A DNA stretch of 64,000 nt from Mycobacterium pseudokansasii (GCF_900566075.1 NZ_UPHU01000001.1:2790001-2854000); one strand, 5' to 3'. Counted from the stretch's first letter, positions 26,870-36,700 are shown. A program made the numbers and translations. Notes: generated by a model from the sequence alone, not told the origin.

Positions 26870-29053
26870 TCACAACGTCTTACGCAGTACGAGCAGTGAA
26901 CGGGCGGGCAGTGAGAACTGCTCTCCGGCGTTGAGGACCTGATCGGTGTCACCGGTCGGGTCGTTGGTGTCGAGTTCGACGGTCCACTCCTGCGCGTAGC
27001 TGCCATGGGGCATCACGAAGTCCTCCGGTTCGCCGTGAGCGTTGAAGCACAACAGGAATGAATTGTCGACGACGCGCTCACCTCGGGCATTGGGTGCAGT
27101 GATCGCGTCGCCGTTGAGAAACACCGCCACGCACTGGTGAAAGCTCTTGCCCCAGTCCTCGTGTGTCATTTCCCGGCCGTCCGGCGTCAACCAGGCGATA
27201 TCGCGCACTTCGTCGCCGCTTCGGATCGGTTCGCCTTCGAAGAACCGGCGCCGACGAAACACCGGATGGTTCTTGCGCAACGTGGTCACCTTGCGCGCGA
27301 AGGTCAGCAGATCCGAGTTCTTGTCCACCAAAGTCCAGTCCATCCACGACAATTCGGAGTCCTGGCAGTAGACGTTGTTGTTTCCGTCCTGGGTGCGCCC
27401 GATCTCGTCGCCGTGCAAGATCATCGGTGTGCCTTGGCTGAGCATCAGGGTGGCCCAGAAGTTGCGCATCTGGCGGCGGCGCAGCGCCGTGATGTCGGGG
27501 TCGTCGGTGGGTCCTTCGACGCCGCAGTTCCACGACCGGTTGTGGCTTTCGCCGTCGCGGTTGGCCTCGCCGTTGGCCTGGTTGTGCTTCTCGTTGTAAG
27601 ACACCAGGTCGTTGAGGGTGAAGCCGTCGTGGGCGGTGACGAAGTTGATGCTGGCGCTGGGGCGGCGGCCGGTCGCCTCGTAGAGGTCCGACGACCCGGT
27701 CAGCCGGGAGGCGAACTCGCCCAGGGTTGCGGGTTCGCCCCGCCAATAGTCACGCACAGTATCCCGATACTTCCCGTTCCACTCCGTCCACAAACCGGGA
27801 AAATTGCCGACCTGGTAGCCGCCCTCACCGACGTCCCAGGGCTCGGCGATCAACTTGACCTGGCTGACCACCGGATCCTGCTGTACCAGATCGAAGAATG
27901 CGCTCAACCGGTCCACGTCGTGCAGCTCTCGGGCCAGGGTCGCGGCCAGGTCGAAGCGGAATCCGTCGACGTGCATCTCGAGCACCCAGTAGCGCAGCGA
28001 GTCCATGATCAGTTGCAGCACGTGTGGGTGGCGGGCGTTGAGGCTGTTACCGGTACCGGTGTAGTCCTTGTACAGCCGCAGGTCCGTGTCGACGAGCCGG
28101 TAGTATGCGGCGTTGTCGATGCCGCGGAAGTTGATCGTGGGACCCAGGTGGTTGCCTTCGGCAGTGTGGTTGTACACCACGTCCAGGATCACCTCGATGT
28201 CGGCTTCATGCAGGCTGCGCACCATCGATTTGAACTCGGCCACCGCGCCGCCGGGTTGCCGGTTGGACGCATATTGGTTGTGTGGGGCGAAAAAGCCAAA
28301 CGTGTTGTAGCCCCAGTAGTTTCGTAAGCCCAAGTCGAGTAGCCGGGAGTCGTGCAGGAACTGGTGTACCGGCATCAGTTCGATCGCGGTGACGTTCAGC
28401 GACTTGAGGTGGTCGATGATCACCGGGTGCGCCAGGCCGGCGTAGCTGCCGCGTAGTTGCTCGGGGATGCCGGGGTGAGTTTGCGTCATCCCCTTGACAT
28501 GAGCCTCGTAGATGACCGTCTCGTTATACGGGGTGACCGGTGCCCGGTCGTAGCCCCAGTCGAAAAACGGGTTGATCACGACGCTGGTCATGGTGGAGCC
28601 CAGGGAATCAACCATGGGCGGGATGCCTGGGTCGGCCGAATCGGCTTCTGGATCCACTGCGCTCATGTCGTAGGAGAACAGCGCCTGCCCGAAGGTGAAA
28701 TCGCCGTCGAAGGCTTTCCCGTACGGGTCGAGCAGCAATTTGCTGGAATCACAGCGATGGCCGGCCGAGGGATCGAATGGCCCGTGGACCCGAAACCCAT
28801 AGCGCTGGCCCGGGATGATGTTCGGCAGATAGGCGTGCCAGACGTATCCGTCGACCTCGTCCAGGGAGATCCGCGTCTCGCTGCCGTCGTCGGCGATCAG
28901 GCACAGTTGGACTTCTTCGGCGATTTCGGAAAACACCGAAAAGTTGGTGCCGGCGCCGTCATAGGTGGCTCCCAGCGGATACGGGGTGCCCGGCCACACC
29001 GTGGGCAGTGTGGGCCGAATTTCGCCTGAGCGTTCGGTGTTGTTCGGCGACAT
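26870..29053 (-). CDS. treX: Glycogen debranching enzyme (isoamylase type)
   Basis: 727-aa GH13 debranching enzyme that frees linear maltooligosaccharides from glycogen for TreY. The N-terminal carbohydrate-binding early-set domain (PLGATYDGAGTNFSVFSE) is followed by the barrel: DVVYNHTAEGN (region I), GFRFDLAATLARE with nucleophile Asp (II), LIAEPWDVG with Glu (III) and FVTAHDGFT (IV). Closely matches Rv1564c. First trehalose gene of the leftward operon, 89 bp after the acyltransferase gene. Confidence 0.95.
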   Translation of the reverse strand: MSPNNTERSGEIRPTLPTVWPGTPYPLGATYDGAGTNFSVFSEIAEEVQLCLIADDGSETRISLDEVDGYVWHAYLPNIIPGQRYGFRVHGPFDPSAGHRCDSSKLLLDPYGKAFDGDFTFGQALFSYDMSAVDPEADSADPGIPPMVDSLGSTMTSVVINPFFDWGYDRAPVTPYNETVIYEAHVKGMTQTHPGIPEQLRGSYAGLAHPVIIDHLKSLNVTAIELMPVHQFLHDSRLLDLGLRNYWGYNTFGFFAPHNQYASNRQPGGAVAEFKSMVRSLHEADIEVILDVVYNHTAEGNHLGPTINFRGIDNAAYYRLVDTDLRLYKDYTGTGNSLNARHPHVLQLIMDSLRYWVLEMHVDGFRFDLAATLARELHDVDRLSAFFDLVQQDPVVSQVKLIAEPWDVGEGGYQVGNFPGLWTEWNGKYRDTVRDYWRGEPATLGEFASRLTGSSDLYEATGRRPSASINFVTAHDGFTLNDLVSYNEKHNQANGEANRDGESHNRSWNCGVEGPTDDPDITALRRRQMRNFWATLMLSQGTPMILHGDEIGRTQDGNNNVYCQDSELSWMDWTLVDKNSDLLTFARKVTTLRKNHPVFRRRRFFEGEPIRSGDEVRDIAWLTPDGREMTHEDWGKSFHQCVAVFLNGDAITAPNARGERVVDNSFLLCFNAHGEPEDFVMPHGSYAQEWTVELDTNDPTGDTDQVLNAGEQFSLPARSLLVLRKTL

Positions 29054-29142
29054 GGCTTGACCTTATCCGCGTTCGGTATGGCGCCGTTTGGTGATTCGAG
29101 CTCGTGTCCGGCTGTTTCGCGCCGCATCGGGACGGCGCCCCA

Positions 29143-31299
29143 TCACCACCAGCCGGTGATCGCCGCGATCTGTCGCCCCAGCTCGGGTGCCATGGTTCGC
29201 ATATACGTCGGGGTCAGGTGGTGAGAGTCGCGGTAGATCAGCACATTCCCCTCGACCGCGCGGCAGAAATCCTGGCGGCATATCGCATCCGACATGTCGA
29301 TGGGCTTCAGCAGCGGAAACTGCGCCACGAAATCCAGGGTGGAGTTGTAGTCGGAGAGCAGGTCGGACCGCTTGATCCCGCAGGATTGCCCATTGCCGCC
29401 CTTGGCCAGGCAGTCCGCCGGCTTGAATGGTTGGCCGTCCTTGACCATCCACGGGGTGTCTCGAATGGCGAGGATAGGAATGTTGTTGTCCGACAACGTT
29501 TGCCAGATCCCGATGTAGGTGGCCGGCATCACGTCGCCGGGCCTGATGTTCCACGGCCGGGTAGACGTGGTGAACACGTAATCGGGACGATCGGCGACAA
29601 GTTTTTCCATGGTCGCCTGCACCCACTCGCGACACTGTGGGTACGCGGCGTTGTTGCCCATGATCAACGGGACTTCCTCGGTGGACAGCGGACAGCCCAT
29701 CTTGAGGTACGTCACCACTTTGAAGTGGTGCAAACGCCCGAGCAGGTCCAGCGCCGGCAGCCAGTGTTCGGCATGTGACCCGCCGGCCAGCGCTAAGGTA
29801 CGGGGCGCGTCCCCGTCGCCGTAGGTGCAGTTGACCAGCGCAGGATTGACGAAGTCGCTGATGCAGCCATCGCGGGTGGACGCCGGCAGGTCCTCTTTGA
29901 CTTCCAGGACGGTGGGACGCATCCGCAGGGTGGGCACCCGGGCATGGTTGGTCAGGGCTCGGGCACCGGGATAGTCGTTGGCGCTGAGTCCGCTGAGTTC
30001 CTTGCCGGAGGCGCGGGCGACGATGACATGCTCACGCCAGCTGAACGACGTCGCGGTCAAAGTCACGCCCAGCAGCACCACTATCGAGCCCAGCGCGATG
30101 GTCGGCCGGCGCAATCGCAGCTGCCAGCGCACCGCGGCGGGAGTTGCTTTCGCGGCGGCGACGGCGGTGGTGGTGGACGCCCGGTACCGCAGGGGGTCCT
30201 CGACGTGGCGAAGCGTCAGGTAGGCCAGCAAGCCCGACACCAGGAGCACCGCTGCGCCCTCGACGAAGTTCGCCTGCCGGTGGCCGGTGTAGGAGAGCCA
30301 GAAGATGAGCAGCGGCCAATGCCATAGATATAGCGAGTAGGCCATCGCCCCCAAGGTCACCAGCGGCCCGATCGCCAGCACCCGGTTCGGCAGCGGCAGT
30401 CGATGGCTGGTACCGGGATGGGCTTGCCGGTTGGCTCCGGCCATGATCATCAGCATCGCTGCCCCGACGGGCACCAGCGCCCAGGGTCCGGGGAACTCCT
30501 TGACGCCGTCGATCAGGGCGCCGCACGACAAGATCGCCGCCAGCGCCGCGGCGGCGGCGATGGTCCGCAGCCACATCGGCCACCGGATGTAGGGCACCGA
30601 CGCGCCGACGAGCACCCCTAGGAGCAGCTCCCACGCCCGCGCGAAGCTGTCGTAATACGCGTTGGCCTGGTTGGCCTGGTGCGCGGCGATCGCGTAGCCG
30701 AACGACGCGATCGTGAGCGCGCTGAGCAGCACGACGAACAGCGTTCGCAGGCGGGGGCCCAGCGGACGCCTGAATACATATGCACACGCGGCAACCAGGA
30801 ACAGGAATGCCACATAGAACTGGCCCTGCACTGACATGGACCAGATGTGCTGCAGCGGGCTGACGGCTTCGCCGGCGCGCAGGTAGTCCGACTGCGAGTT
30901 GGCCAATTCCCAGTTCTGGTAATAGCCCAGGCTGGCCAGGCTCTGGTCGGCGAACGTCTCCCAGCGGGTCTGTGGCTGCACCAGCACGGTGAGCAACGCG
31001 CAGCCGGCGAGAACGACGACCAGCGCCGGAAGCAGGCGGCGGATCAGCCGGACCACCTCGGTGACCGGCGAGAGCTTCGCGCCTGGATCAAGGGCCGCCC
31101 GCAGTACTTTGCCGCCAAAGAAGAAGCCGGACAGCGCCAGGAACACGTCCACTCCGCCGGAAACGCGGCCGAACCACACGTGGAACGCGGCGACCAGCGC
31201 TATCGCGACACCCCGCAAGCCGTCGAGGTCATGCCGATAAAAGCCCGCCGCCCGCGACCCCATCGCGGTCGGTGTAGGAGGCGGTGCCAGGGTCTGCAT
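29143..31299 (-). CDS. OafA/Acyltransferase-3 membrane protein with SGNH domain (Rv1565c orthologue)
   Basis: 718 aa. The N-terminal about 400 residues hold roughly ten membrane helices of the acyltransferase-3 family; RHDLDGLRGVAIALVAAFH contains the conserved His. The C-terminal periplasmic SGNH-hydrolase-like domain begins with ALAGGSHAEHW (GxS block) and ends with YRDSHHLT (Asp-His block). Such two-part proteins move acetyl or other acyl groups across the membrane onto extracellular sugars. The gene sits just upstream of treX, so the acceptor might be a trehalose- or glycan-containing envelope molecule, by inference from position only. Start at ATG 31299. Confidence 0.9.
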   Translation of the reverse strand: MQTLAPPPTPTAMGSRAAGFYRHDLDGLRGVAIALVAAFHVWFGRVSGGVDVFLALSGFFFGGKVLRAALDPGAKLSPVTEVVRLIRRLLPALVVVLAGCALLTVLVQPQTRWETFADQSLASLGYYQNWELANSQSDYLRAGEAVSPLQHIWSMSVQGQFYVAFLFLVAACAYVFRRPLGPRLRTLFVVLLSALTIASFGYAIAAHQANQANAYYDSFARAWELLLGVLVGASVPYIRWPMWLRTIAAAAALAAILSCGALIDGVKEFPGPWALVPVGAAMLMIMAGANRQAHPGTSHRLPLPNRVLAIGPLVTLGAMAYSLYLWHWPLLIFWLSYTGHRQANFVEGAAVLLVSGLLAYLTLRHVEDPLRYRASTTTAVAAAKATPAAVRWQLRLRRPTIALGSIVVLLGVTLTATSFSWREHVIVARASGKELSGLSANDYPGARALTNHARVPTLRMRPTVLEVKEDLPASTRDGCISDFVNPALVNCTYGDGDAPRTLALAGGSHAEHWLPALDLLGRLHHFKVVTYLKMGCPLSTEEVPLIMGNNAAYPQCREWVQATMEKLVADRPDYVFTTSTRPWNIRPGDVMPATYIGIWQTLSDNNIPILAIRDTPWMVKDGQPFKPADCLAKGGNGQSCGIKRSDLLSDYNSTLDFVAQFPLLKPIDMSDAICRQDFCRAVEGNVLIYRDSHHLTPTYMRTMAPELGRQIAAITGWW

Positions 31300-31320
31300 G
31301 ATCGACCGCTAATTTACCGA

Positions 31321-31367
31321 AACCCGCCACCGGCCCCGCGCTGAGCAGCGGGGACCGGTGGCGGGTT
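31321..31367 (-). terminator. Strong GC hairpin downstream of ripD
   Basis: The arms AACCCGCCACCGG-CCCCGC and GCGGGG-A-CCGGTGGCGGGTT pair over about 19 bp with one bulged A and an 8-base loop. It lies 19 bp after the ripD stop and before the acyltransferase start, so it probably ends ripD transcription and separates it from the trehalose operon. No U-tract follows. Confidence 0.75.
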
Positions 31368-31385
31368 GCTGGGAGGTCGAGACGC

Positions 31386-32210
31386 TTACCGGGGGGTGCC
31401 GGCCGGCGCAGGCTGCGCCGGGGCCGGCTGCACGGGCGCTTGCTGCGCCGGCATGTGCTGCAGTGGTGCCTGCTGTGCCGGCAGCTGCTGCAGCGGTGCC
31501 TGGGTTGCGGGCGCCTGCTGCAACGGCGCCTGCTGTAGTGGTGCCTGTTGGGCCGGCAGCTGTTGCAGTGGTGCCTGTTGCGCGGGCAACTGCTGCAGTG
31601 GTGCCTGGGTCGCGGGCGCCTGCTGCAACGGTGTCTGCGGCAGCGGTGTCTGCTGTACCGGTGCCTGCGGCAGTGGTGTCTGCGCCGGCAGCTGCTGCCC
31701 GGGCGCGGTCTGGATACCGAGGATCCGGACCAGGTAGGGGGTCATGCCGCTGCTTCGTACCGGCGACACCTGAACGACGTCGCCGACCTCCAGCATCTGG
31801 CCGTTGCCGAGATACATGGCGACACTTTGGGTGCCTTCGGGACCGTAGAAGATCAGGTCGCCCTTGCGTGCCTGCTGCGGTAGGACCTTCTGGCCCACTT
31901 TGTACATCTCGCCGGAGGAACGCGGGAGCTTGATCCCGGCGCCGGCGTAGGCGTATTGGATCAGACCCGACGCGTCGAATCCGACGGTGTAGATGCCGGA
32001 ACCTTTGCCGCGGGTGGGGCCGGTGACACCGCCGCCGGCCCAGGAGAATGGCACCCCGCGTTGCGAAAGACCGCGGGCGATGACGGCGTCGGTGGCCTGC
32101 TGGTAATCCGTCGACCTCAGGCCTGGGTCGGCGGCCGCGAGGCTCGGGACGGCCGCCATCGGGCTGACCATCATCGCCAGACCAATGGCGAAGGCGTAGA
32201 TGCGTTTCAT
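31386..32210 (-). CDS. ripD: RipD, non-catalytic NlpC/P60 peptidoglycan-binding protein
   Basis: 274 aa. Signal peptide MKRIYAFAIG through about residue 27 (AAA-DP cleavage). NlpC/P60 domain residues about 35-165. The usual catalytic Cys (DCSG) is Ala80 here (FDASG), and the usual His is Ser129 (GTQSVAMYLG), so the domain should bind but not cut peptidoglycan, as described for M. tuberculosis RipD. The C-terminal 100 residues are Pro/Gln/Ala pentapeptide repeats (APLQQ, LPAQQ, APATQ), a likely extended cell-wall tether. ATG 32210 was chosen over TTG 32219 because AGGAGG lies 9 bases before the ATG and directly abuts the TTG. Confidence 0.94.
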   Translation of the reverse strand: MKRIYAFAIGLAMMVSPMAAVPSLAAADPGLRSTDYQQATDAVIARGLSQRGVPFSWAGGGVTGPTRGKGSGIYTVGFDASGLIQYAYAGAGIKLPRSSGEMYKVGQKVLPQQARKGDLIFYGPEGTQSVAMYLGNGQMLEVGDVVQVSPVRSSGMTPYLVRILGIQTAPGQQLPAQTPLPQAPVQQTPLPQTPLQQAPATQAPLQQLPAQQAPLQQLPAQQAPLQQAPLQQAPATQAPLQQLPAQQAPLQHMPAQQAPVQPAPAQPAPAGTPR

Positions 32211-32544
32211 GGGGATCAACCTCCTGGACCCTGCCGGGCCCTTCTTGCGTCAGCGCGGTGACTTCGCGCGTCCGCCGCCGTTGCATGACCGCCGCGGTGG
32301 CCGCTACGTCGAGACCTCACGGCGCTGCATGCACTCGGAAGTGTGAATCATTCGGCCGAAACCACTTAATTCACACCAGTCACTACAGTCACTTTGACAA
32401 CCGAAACCGACGATCGCCAGGGTTTACCGGAATTTTTTGTCTTAACGTGACCGGACAGTGACTGCACTGGTCCCAATCTTCTGCGGGCAGTTGTGATTTC
32501 GGTCTCAAAGAGGCTGCGGCCAGGTGTTCAATCAGATGCGGCGA
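32211..32544. other. 334-bp ripD upstream region, no gene
   Basis: No coding frame is supported. The region is AT-richer than its surroundings around 32340-32450 and should hold the ripD promoter (minus strand). CAGTCACT-type repeats recur (for example ACCAGTCACTACAGTCAC near 32375 and CAGTGACTGCACTGGT near 32458 in inverted sense), a possible regulator site. I looked for the c-di-AMP (ydaO) riboswitch found before some mycobacterial rpf genes and did not see its conserved G-rich core. Confidence 0.5.
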
Positions 32545-32961
32545 TCAGTGCCAAAAACGTTCGCTGAAGCCGGCCAGCGCGTACCCGAGTACGGACGTGA
32601 TGGTGATGACGCCGACCGCGATGATCGGCCAGAAGGACATGTACCAGCCCTTGACCATCGACACGAACGGGCCGATGACGGCGGCGGCAATGGCGGCGCC
32701 GATACCGCCCCACATCACCGGATAGATGTAGTAGTTGGCGCCGTACGGCACGGGCGGGCAATCCTCGGTTAGACACACGTTGTCGGTGAAAGCGAACAGC
32801 CGCGACGGCCAACTGGTTGCGGTGACCAGGTACAGCAGCAGCGCCGACACCGCGACGGTACTGACCACATCCCACGGGACTATCCGCAGCTTGAGCACGC
32901 GCGGAGCCTGAGGGTCGGCGGTAGCGGAGCTCGGACGGTCTTCGGGATCGGGCGCGGCCAT
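32545..32961 (-). CDS. Small membrane protein, Rv1567c orthologue
   Basis: 138 aa with three hydrophobic segments (about residues 30-48, 77-95, 108-128; sequences such as VVSTVAVSALLLYLV and GGIGAAIAAAVIGPFV). A pair of cysteines (NVCLTEDCPP) lies in the first outside loop and could form a disulfide. The N-terminus is polar. ATG 32961 gives a GGGAG site at 10 bases; an in-frame ATG at 32970 is too close to it. Divergent from bioA. Function unknown; it is conserved next to ripD in mycobacteria. Confidence 0.82.
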   Translation of the reverse strand: MAAPDPEDRPSSATADPQAPRVLKLRIVPWDVVSTVAVSALLLYLVTATSWPSRLFAFTDNVCLTEDCPPVPYGANYYIYPVMWGGIGAAIAAAVIGPFVSMVKGWYMSFWPIIAVGVITITSVLGYALAGFSERFWH

Positions 32962-32979
32962 GCCATGCATGCTCCCGGA

Positions 32980-32993
32980 TGACCGGTGTTTGC
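32980..32993 (+). promoter_or_regulatory. BioQ-like operator candidate upstream of bioA
   Basis: TGACCGGTGTTTGC fits TGAnC-N3-GTTTGC and shares 10 of 14 positions with the element before bioB (40653-40666). It lies between the divergent Rv1567c and bioA starts, 52 bp before the bioA ATG. The actinobacterial TetR regulator BioQ is known to bind TGAAC-N3-GTTAC-like sites. Confidence 0.5.
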
Positions 32994-33045
32994 GCGACCC
33001 GCGACCGCGATGGGCCGTGCGGCGTCTGCATTACTCTCGGTCTCC

Positions 33046-34353
33046 ATGGCTGCCGCGGTAACGCCCGGGTTGACGCCCGAGCAGATCAGCGCGATCGACG
33101 CCGCCCACCTCTGGCACCCGTACAGCACCATCGGCGCCGAGGCGGTCCCGCCCGTAGTGGCGGTCGCCGCACATGGCGCCTGGCTCACGTTGATCCGCGA
33201 CGGTCGCCCGATCCGGGCACTCGACGCGATGAGCTCCTGGTGGACCGCGATTCACGGGCACGGCCATCGCGTTCTGGACGCGGCATTAACCACTCAGCTG
33301 GCCACGATGAACCACGTGATGTTCGGCGGCCTGACGCATGAGCCGGCGGCCCGGCTGGGCCGGCTGCTGGTCGAGCTGACTCCGCCCGGCCTGGACACCG
33401 TCTTCTTCAGCGACTCGGGCTCCGTGGCGGTAGAGGTGGCGGTGAAGATGGCGCTGCAGTATTGGCGCAGCCGCGGCCGGCCCGCCAAGCACCGGCTGAT
33501 GACCTGGCGAGGCGGCTATCACGGCGACACGTTCACGCCGATGAGCATTTGCGATCCCGACGGCGGCATGCATTCGCTGTGGACCGACATCTTGGCCCGG
33601 CAGGTGTTCGCTCCGCAGGTGCCGCGGGACTACGACCCCGGCTACAGCTCGGCGTTCGAGGCGCAGCTGGCCGAGCATGCCGCCGAGTTGGCCGCGGTGA
33701 TCGTGGAGCCGGTCGTGCAGGGCGCGGGCGGAATGCGCTTCCACGACCCGCGTTACTTGTGTGACGTGCGCGACATCTGCCGTCGCCACGAGGTGTTGTT
33801 GATCTTCGACGAGATCGCCACCGGATTCGGCCGCACTGGCGAACTGTTCGCCGCCGACCATGCCGGGGTGAGCCCGGACATCATGTGTGTCGGAAAGGCG
33901 CTCACCGGCGGATATCTCAGCCTGGCCGCCACATTGTGTACCACCGGCATTGCGCACACCATCAGCACCGGTGCGGCCGGTGCGCTGATGCACGGACCCA
34001 CTTTCATGGCAAATCCGCTCGCCTGCGCGGTGTCGGTGGCCAGCATCGAAGTGCTGCTCGAACAGGACTGGCGTTCGCGGATCTCCGAAATATCGGGCGG
34101 GCTGACCGCTGGGCTCAAACCGGCCCGAGCCCTGCCCGCGGTGGCCGATGTGCGGGTGTGCGGCGCTATCGGCGTCATCGAATGCGACCGCCCGGTCGAC
34201 CTGGCTGTCGCCACCCCGGCGGCTCTGGATCAGGGTGTCTGGCTGCGCCCGTTTCGCAACCTGATTTACGCGATGCCGCCCTACATCTGCCCGCCCGCCG
34301 AGATCGCGCAGATCACCTCCGCGATGGTGGAAGTCGCGCGACTCGTAGTCTGA
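33046..34353 (+). CDS. bioA: Adenosylmethionine-8-amino-7-oxononanoate aminotransferase
   Basis: 435-aa PLP aminotransferase that makes 7,8-diaminopelargonic acid (DAPA) from 7-keto-8-aminopelargonate (KAPA), using SAM as amino donor, in biotin synthesis. Visible features: HLWHPYS near the N-terminus, DAMSSWWTAIHGHGH for substrate binding, WRGGYHGDT, the PLP aspartate in FDEIATGFGRTG and the PLP lysine in CVGKALTGGY. Start ATG 33046 (MAAAVTPGLTPEQ) corresponds to the M. tuberculosis start; no clear ribosome site is present, so a short or absent leader is possible. First gene of bioA-bioF-bioD-ligT-like, spaced 6 bp from bioF. Confidence 0.96.
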   Translation: MAAAVTPGLTPEQISAIDAAHLWHPYSTIGAEAVPPVVAVAAHGAWLTLIRDGRPIRALDAMSSWWTAIHGHGHRVLDAALTTQLATMNHVMFGGLTHEPAARLGRLLVELTPPGLDTVFFSDSGSVAVEVAVKMALQYWRSRGRPAKHRLMTWRGGYHGDTFTPMSICDPDGGMHSLWTDILARQVFAPQVPRDYDPGYSSAFEAQLAEHAAELAAVIVEPVVQGAGGMRFHDPRYLCDVRDICRRHEVLLIFDEIATGFGRTGELFAADHAGVSPDIMCVGKALTGGYLSLAATLCTTGIAHTISTGAAGALMHGPTFMANPLACAVSVASIEVLLEQDWRSRISEISGGLTAGLKPARALPAVADVRVCGAIGVIECDRPVDLAVATPAALDQGVWLRPFRNLIYAMPPYICPPAEIAQITSAMVEVARLVV

Positions 34354-34359
34354 ACGCCT

Positions 34360-35520
34360 ATGAACGCCTCTGCGAAGGCACCGACCGAGACGTCGCCGTT
34401 GGCGTGGCTGGACGATGTCGAACGGCAACGGCACGCGGCCGGGTTGCGCCGCTCGCTGCGGCCACGTCCCGCCGTAGCCACCGAATTGGATTTGGCCTCC
34501 AACGACTACCTCGGTCTGTCCCAGCATCCCGATGTCATCGAGGGTGGTGTCCAGGCGCTGCGTGTGTGGGGTGCCGGCGCAACCGGTTCGCGACTCGTCA
34601 CCGGCGACACCGAACTGCACCAGGAGTTCGAAGCCGAGATCGCCGAGTATGTCGGCGCCTCCTCAGCGTTGCTGTTTTCCTCCGGGTACACCGCCAACCT
34701 CGGAGCTGTCGTGGGCTTGTCCGGTCCCGGCTCGCTGCTGGTGTCCGACGCCTATTCGCACGCGTCCCTGGTTGATGCTTGCCGTCTTTCGCGGGCCCGT
34801 GTGGTCGTCGCCCCCCACCGCGACCTCGATGCGGTGGCGGCGGTGTTGGGATCGCGCGACGAGGAACGCGCCGTCGTCGTCACCGACTCGGTGTTCAGCG
34901 CCGACGGCACCCTGGCCCCCATACGCGAGTTGGCCGGGGTGTGCCGCCGGCACCGGGCGTTGCTCATCGTCGACGAGGCGCACGGCCTGGGGGTACGCGG
35001 CGGCGGGCGGGGACTGTTGCACGAAGTCGGGCTGGCGGGTGCGCCCGATGTGGTGATGACGACGACGTTGTCCAAGGCGCTGGGCAGTCAGGGCGGTGTG
35101 GTCTTAGGACCAGCGGCGGTGCGTGCGCATCTGATCGACGCGGCCCGGCCGTTCATCTTCGACACGGGTCTGGCACCTGCGGCGGTGGGCGCGGCTGGTG
35201 CCGCGCTGCGAGTGCTGAAGGCCGAGCCGTGGCGACCCGACGCGGTGCTTGCGCATGCCCGCCACTTGGCCGGGACCTGCGGGGTGCCGACGGCGCCGGA
35301 ATCCGCGGTGGTGTCGGTGGTGCTGGGTGATCCGGAGGTGGCGGTGGCCGCCGCGGTGGCCTGCCTGGACGCCGGGGTCAGGGTCGGCTGTTTTCGTCCT
35401 CCGACGGTGCCCGCCGGGACGTCGCGGTTGCGGCTGACGGCGCGCGCCTCGCTGAGTCCCGACGAGCTGGAGTTGGCTCGACGAGTCCTGACCGGCGTCC
35501 TGGCTGTGGCGCGCGGTTGA
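34360..35520 (+). CDS. bioF: 8-amino-7-oxononanoate synthase
   Basis: 386-aa alpha-oxoamine synthase condensing pimeloyl-thioester with alanine to give KAPA. Conserved parts: [35 protein letters not shown] and the PLP lysine in [12 protein letters not shown]. The length equals M. tuberculosis BioF1. The stop overlaps the bioD start by 4 bases. Confidence 0.96.
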   Translation: MNASAKAPTETSPLAWLDDVERQRHAAGLRRSLRPRPAVATELDLASNDYLGLSQHPDVIEGGVQALRVWGAGATGSRLVTGDTELHQEFEAEIAEYVGASSALLFSSGYTANLGAVVGLSGPGSLLVSDAYSHASLVDACRLSRARVVVAPHRDLDAVAAVLGSRDEERAVVVTDSVFSADGTLAPIRELAGVCRRHRALLIVDEAHGLGVRGGGRGLLHEVGLAGAPDVVMTTTLSKALGSQGGVVLGPAAVRAHLIDAARPFIFDTGLAPAAVGAAGAALRVLKAEPWRPDAVLAHARHLAGTCGVPTAPESAVVSVVLGDPEVAVAAAVACLDAGVRVGCFRPPTVPAGTSRLRLTARASLSPDELELARRVLTGVLAVARG

Positions 35521-36191
35521 CCGTACTGCTCGTCACCGGGACCGGCACCGGCGTCGGTAAGACCATCGCCAGTGCGGCGCTGGCGTCACACGCGCGCCAG
35601 GCCGGCATCGACGTAGCGGTGTGTAAACCGGTGCAGACCGGCACCGGCGCCGGCGACGACGACCTGGCCGAGGTGGGCCGGCTGTCTGGGGTGACCGAGC
35701 TTGCCGGGTTGGCCCGCTACCCGCTGCCCATGGCGCCGGCCGCGGCGGCGGAGCAGGCCGGGATGGCGTTGCCCACACGCGATCAGGTGGTGCAGCTCGT
35801 CCGGGGCGTCGACCGGCCCGGCCGGTTGACCTTGGTCGAGGGCGCTGGCGGGTTACTGGTCGAGCTCGCCGACGGCGGGGTTACGCTGCGCGATCTGGCC
35901 GCCGCGCTGCGGGCCGCGGTGCTGGTCGTGGTCGGCGCCGGACTGGGCACCCTTAACCACACTGCGCTGACTCTGGAAGCACTTGCCGTTCAAGGGATTT
36001 CCTGTGCCGGTCTGGTGATCGGCAGTTGGCCGGCCCGCCCCGGCTTGGTGGAGACGTCGAATCGGTCAGCGCTGGCCCGGATGGCTCCGGTGCGGGCGGT
36101 ACTTCCAGCGGGCGCCGGGGTGGCCGAAGACTTCGCGGCCATCGGCGCGGCCGCGTTCCAGCCCGAGTGGGTAAGAACGCTGGTCGGCTGA
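35517..36191 (+). CDS. bioD: ATP-dependent dethiobiotin synthetase
   Basis: 224-aa P-loop enzyme that closes the ureido ring of dethiobiotin from DAPA, CO2 and ATP. The P-loop is GTGTGVGKT at residues 8-16, with CKPVQTGTG and VEGAGGLLV following. The start is an unusual TTG at 35517 overlapping the bioF stop (TTGA). This is the only start that gives the complete N-terminal strand before the P-loop. The stop overlaps the next gene by one base. Confidence 0.95.
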   Translation: MTVLLVTGTGTGVGKTIASAALASHARQAGIDVAVCKPVQTGTGAGDDDLAEVGRLSGVTELAGLARYPLPMAPAAAAEQAGMALPTRDQVVQLVRGVDRPGRLTLVEGAGGLLVELADGGVTLRDLAAALRAAVLVVVGAGLGTLNHTALTLEALAVQGISCAGLVIGSWPARPGLVETSNRSALARMAPVRAVLPAGAGVAEDFAAIGAAAFQPEWVRTLVG

Positions 36192-36700
36192 TGGTTCACT
36201 CGATCGAGCTGGTTTTCGACCCCGATACCGAGGCGGCAATTCGTCGCATCTGGGACGAGCTGGCGGCCGCCGGCATACCCAGCCAGGCGCCGGCCAGCCG
36301 TCCGCACGTGACGCTGGCCGTTGCTGACCACATCGACTCCGAGGTCGACGAGTTGCTCCGTCCGGTCGCCGCAACGCTGCCGCTGAGTTGTGAGGTCGGC
36401 GCTGCGGTGTTATTCGGCCGGGCCAACGTCGTGTTCGCGCGGCTCGTGGTGCCGACGACCGAGTTGTTGACGCTGCAGGCACAGGTGCACCGACTTTGCC
36501 TCCCGCACCTGACGCCCGCACCGATGTCCAACAGCCTGCCCGGCCACTGGACCGCCCATGTCACGCTGGCTCGTCGGGTGGGTGGCAGCCAGCTGGGACG
36601 GGCACTGCGGATCGCGGGACGGCCGGCGCAGCTCGCCGGCGGCTTCACGGGTTTGCGTCGCTGGGAGGGCAACAAGCGGCTCGAGCACCCAATCGGCTGA
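36191..36700 (+). CDS. 2'-5' RNA ligase/phosphoesterase-fold (LigT-like) protein, Rv1571 orthologue
   Basis: 169 aa with the two HxT motifs of the 2H phosphoesterase superfamily: RPHVTLAV (residues about 36-43) and AHVTLAR (about 122-128). Members hydrolyse or ligate cyclic phosphodiesters on RNA or nucleotides. It is coupled to bioD (TGATG overlap), so it is expressed with the biotin genes although no role in biotin synthesis is known. The end of this gene touches the stop of the convergent broken membrane gene. Confidence 0.85.
   Translation: MVHSIELVFDPDTEAAIRRIWDELAAAGIPSQAPASRPHVTLAVADHIDSEVDELLRPVAATLPLSCEVGAAVLFGRANVVFARLVVPTTELLTLQAQVHRLCLPHLTPAPMSNSLPGHWTAHVTLARRVGGSQLGRALRIAGRPAQLAGGFTGLRRWEGNKRLEHPIG

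Noticed and set aside
32211..32544. c-di-AMP (ydaO) riboswitch before ripD
   Set aside because: The conserved G-rich core and pairing elements could not be found; only a strong AGGAGG site and short repeats are seen.
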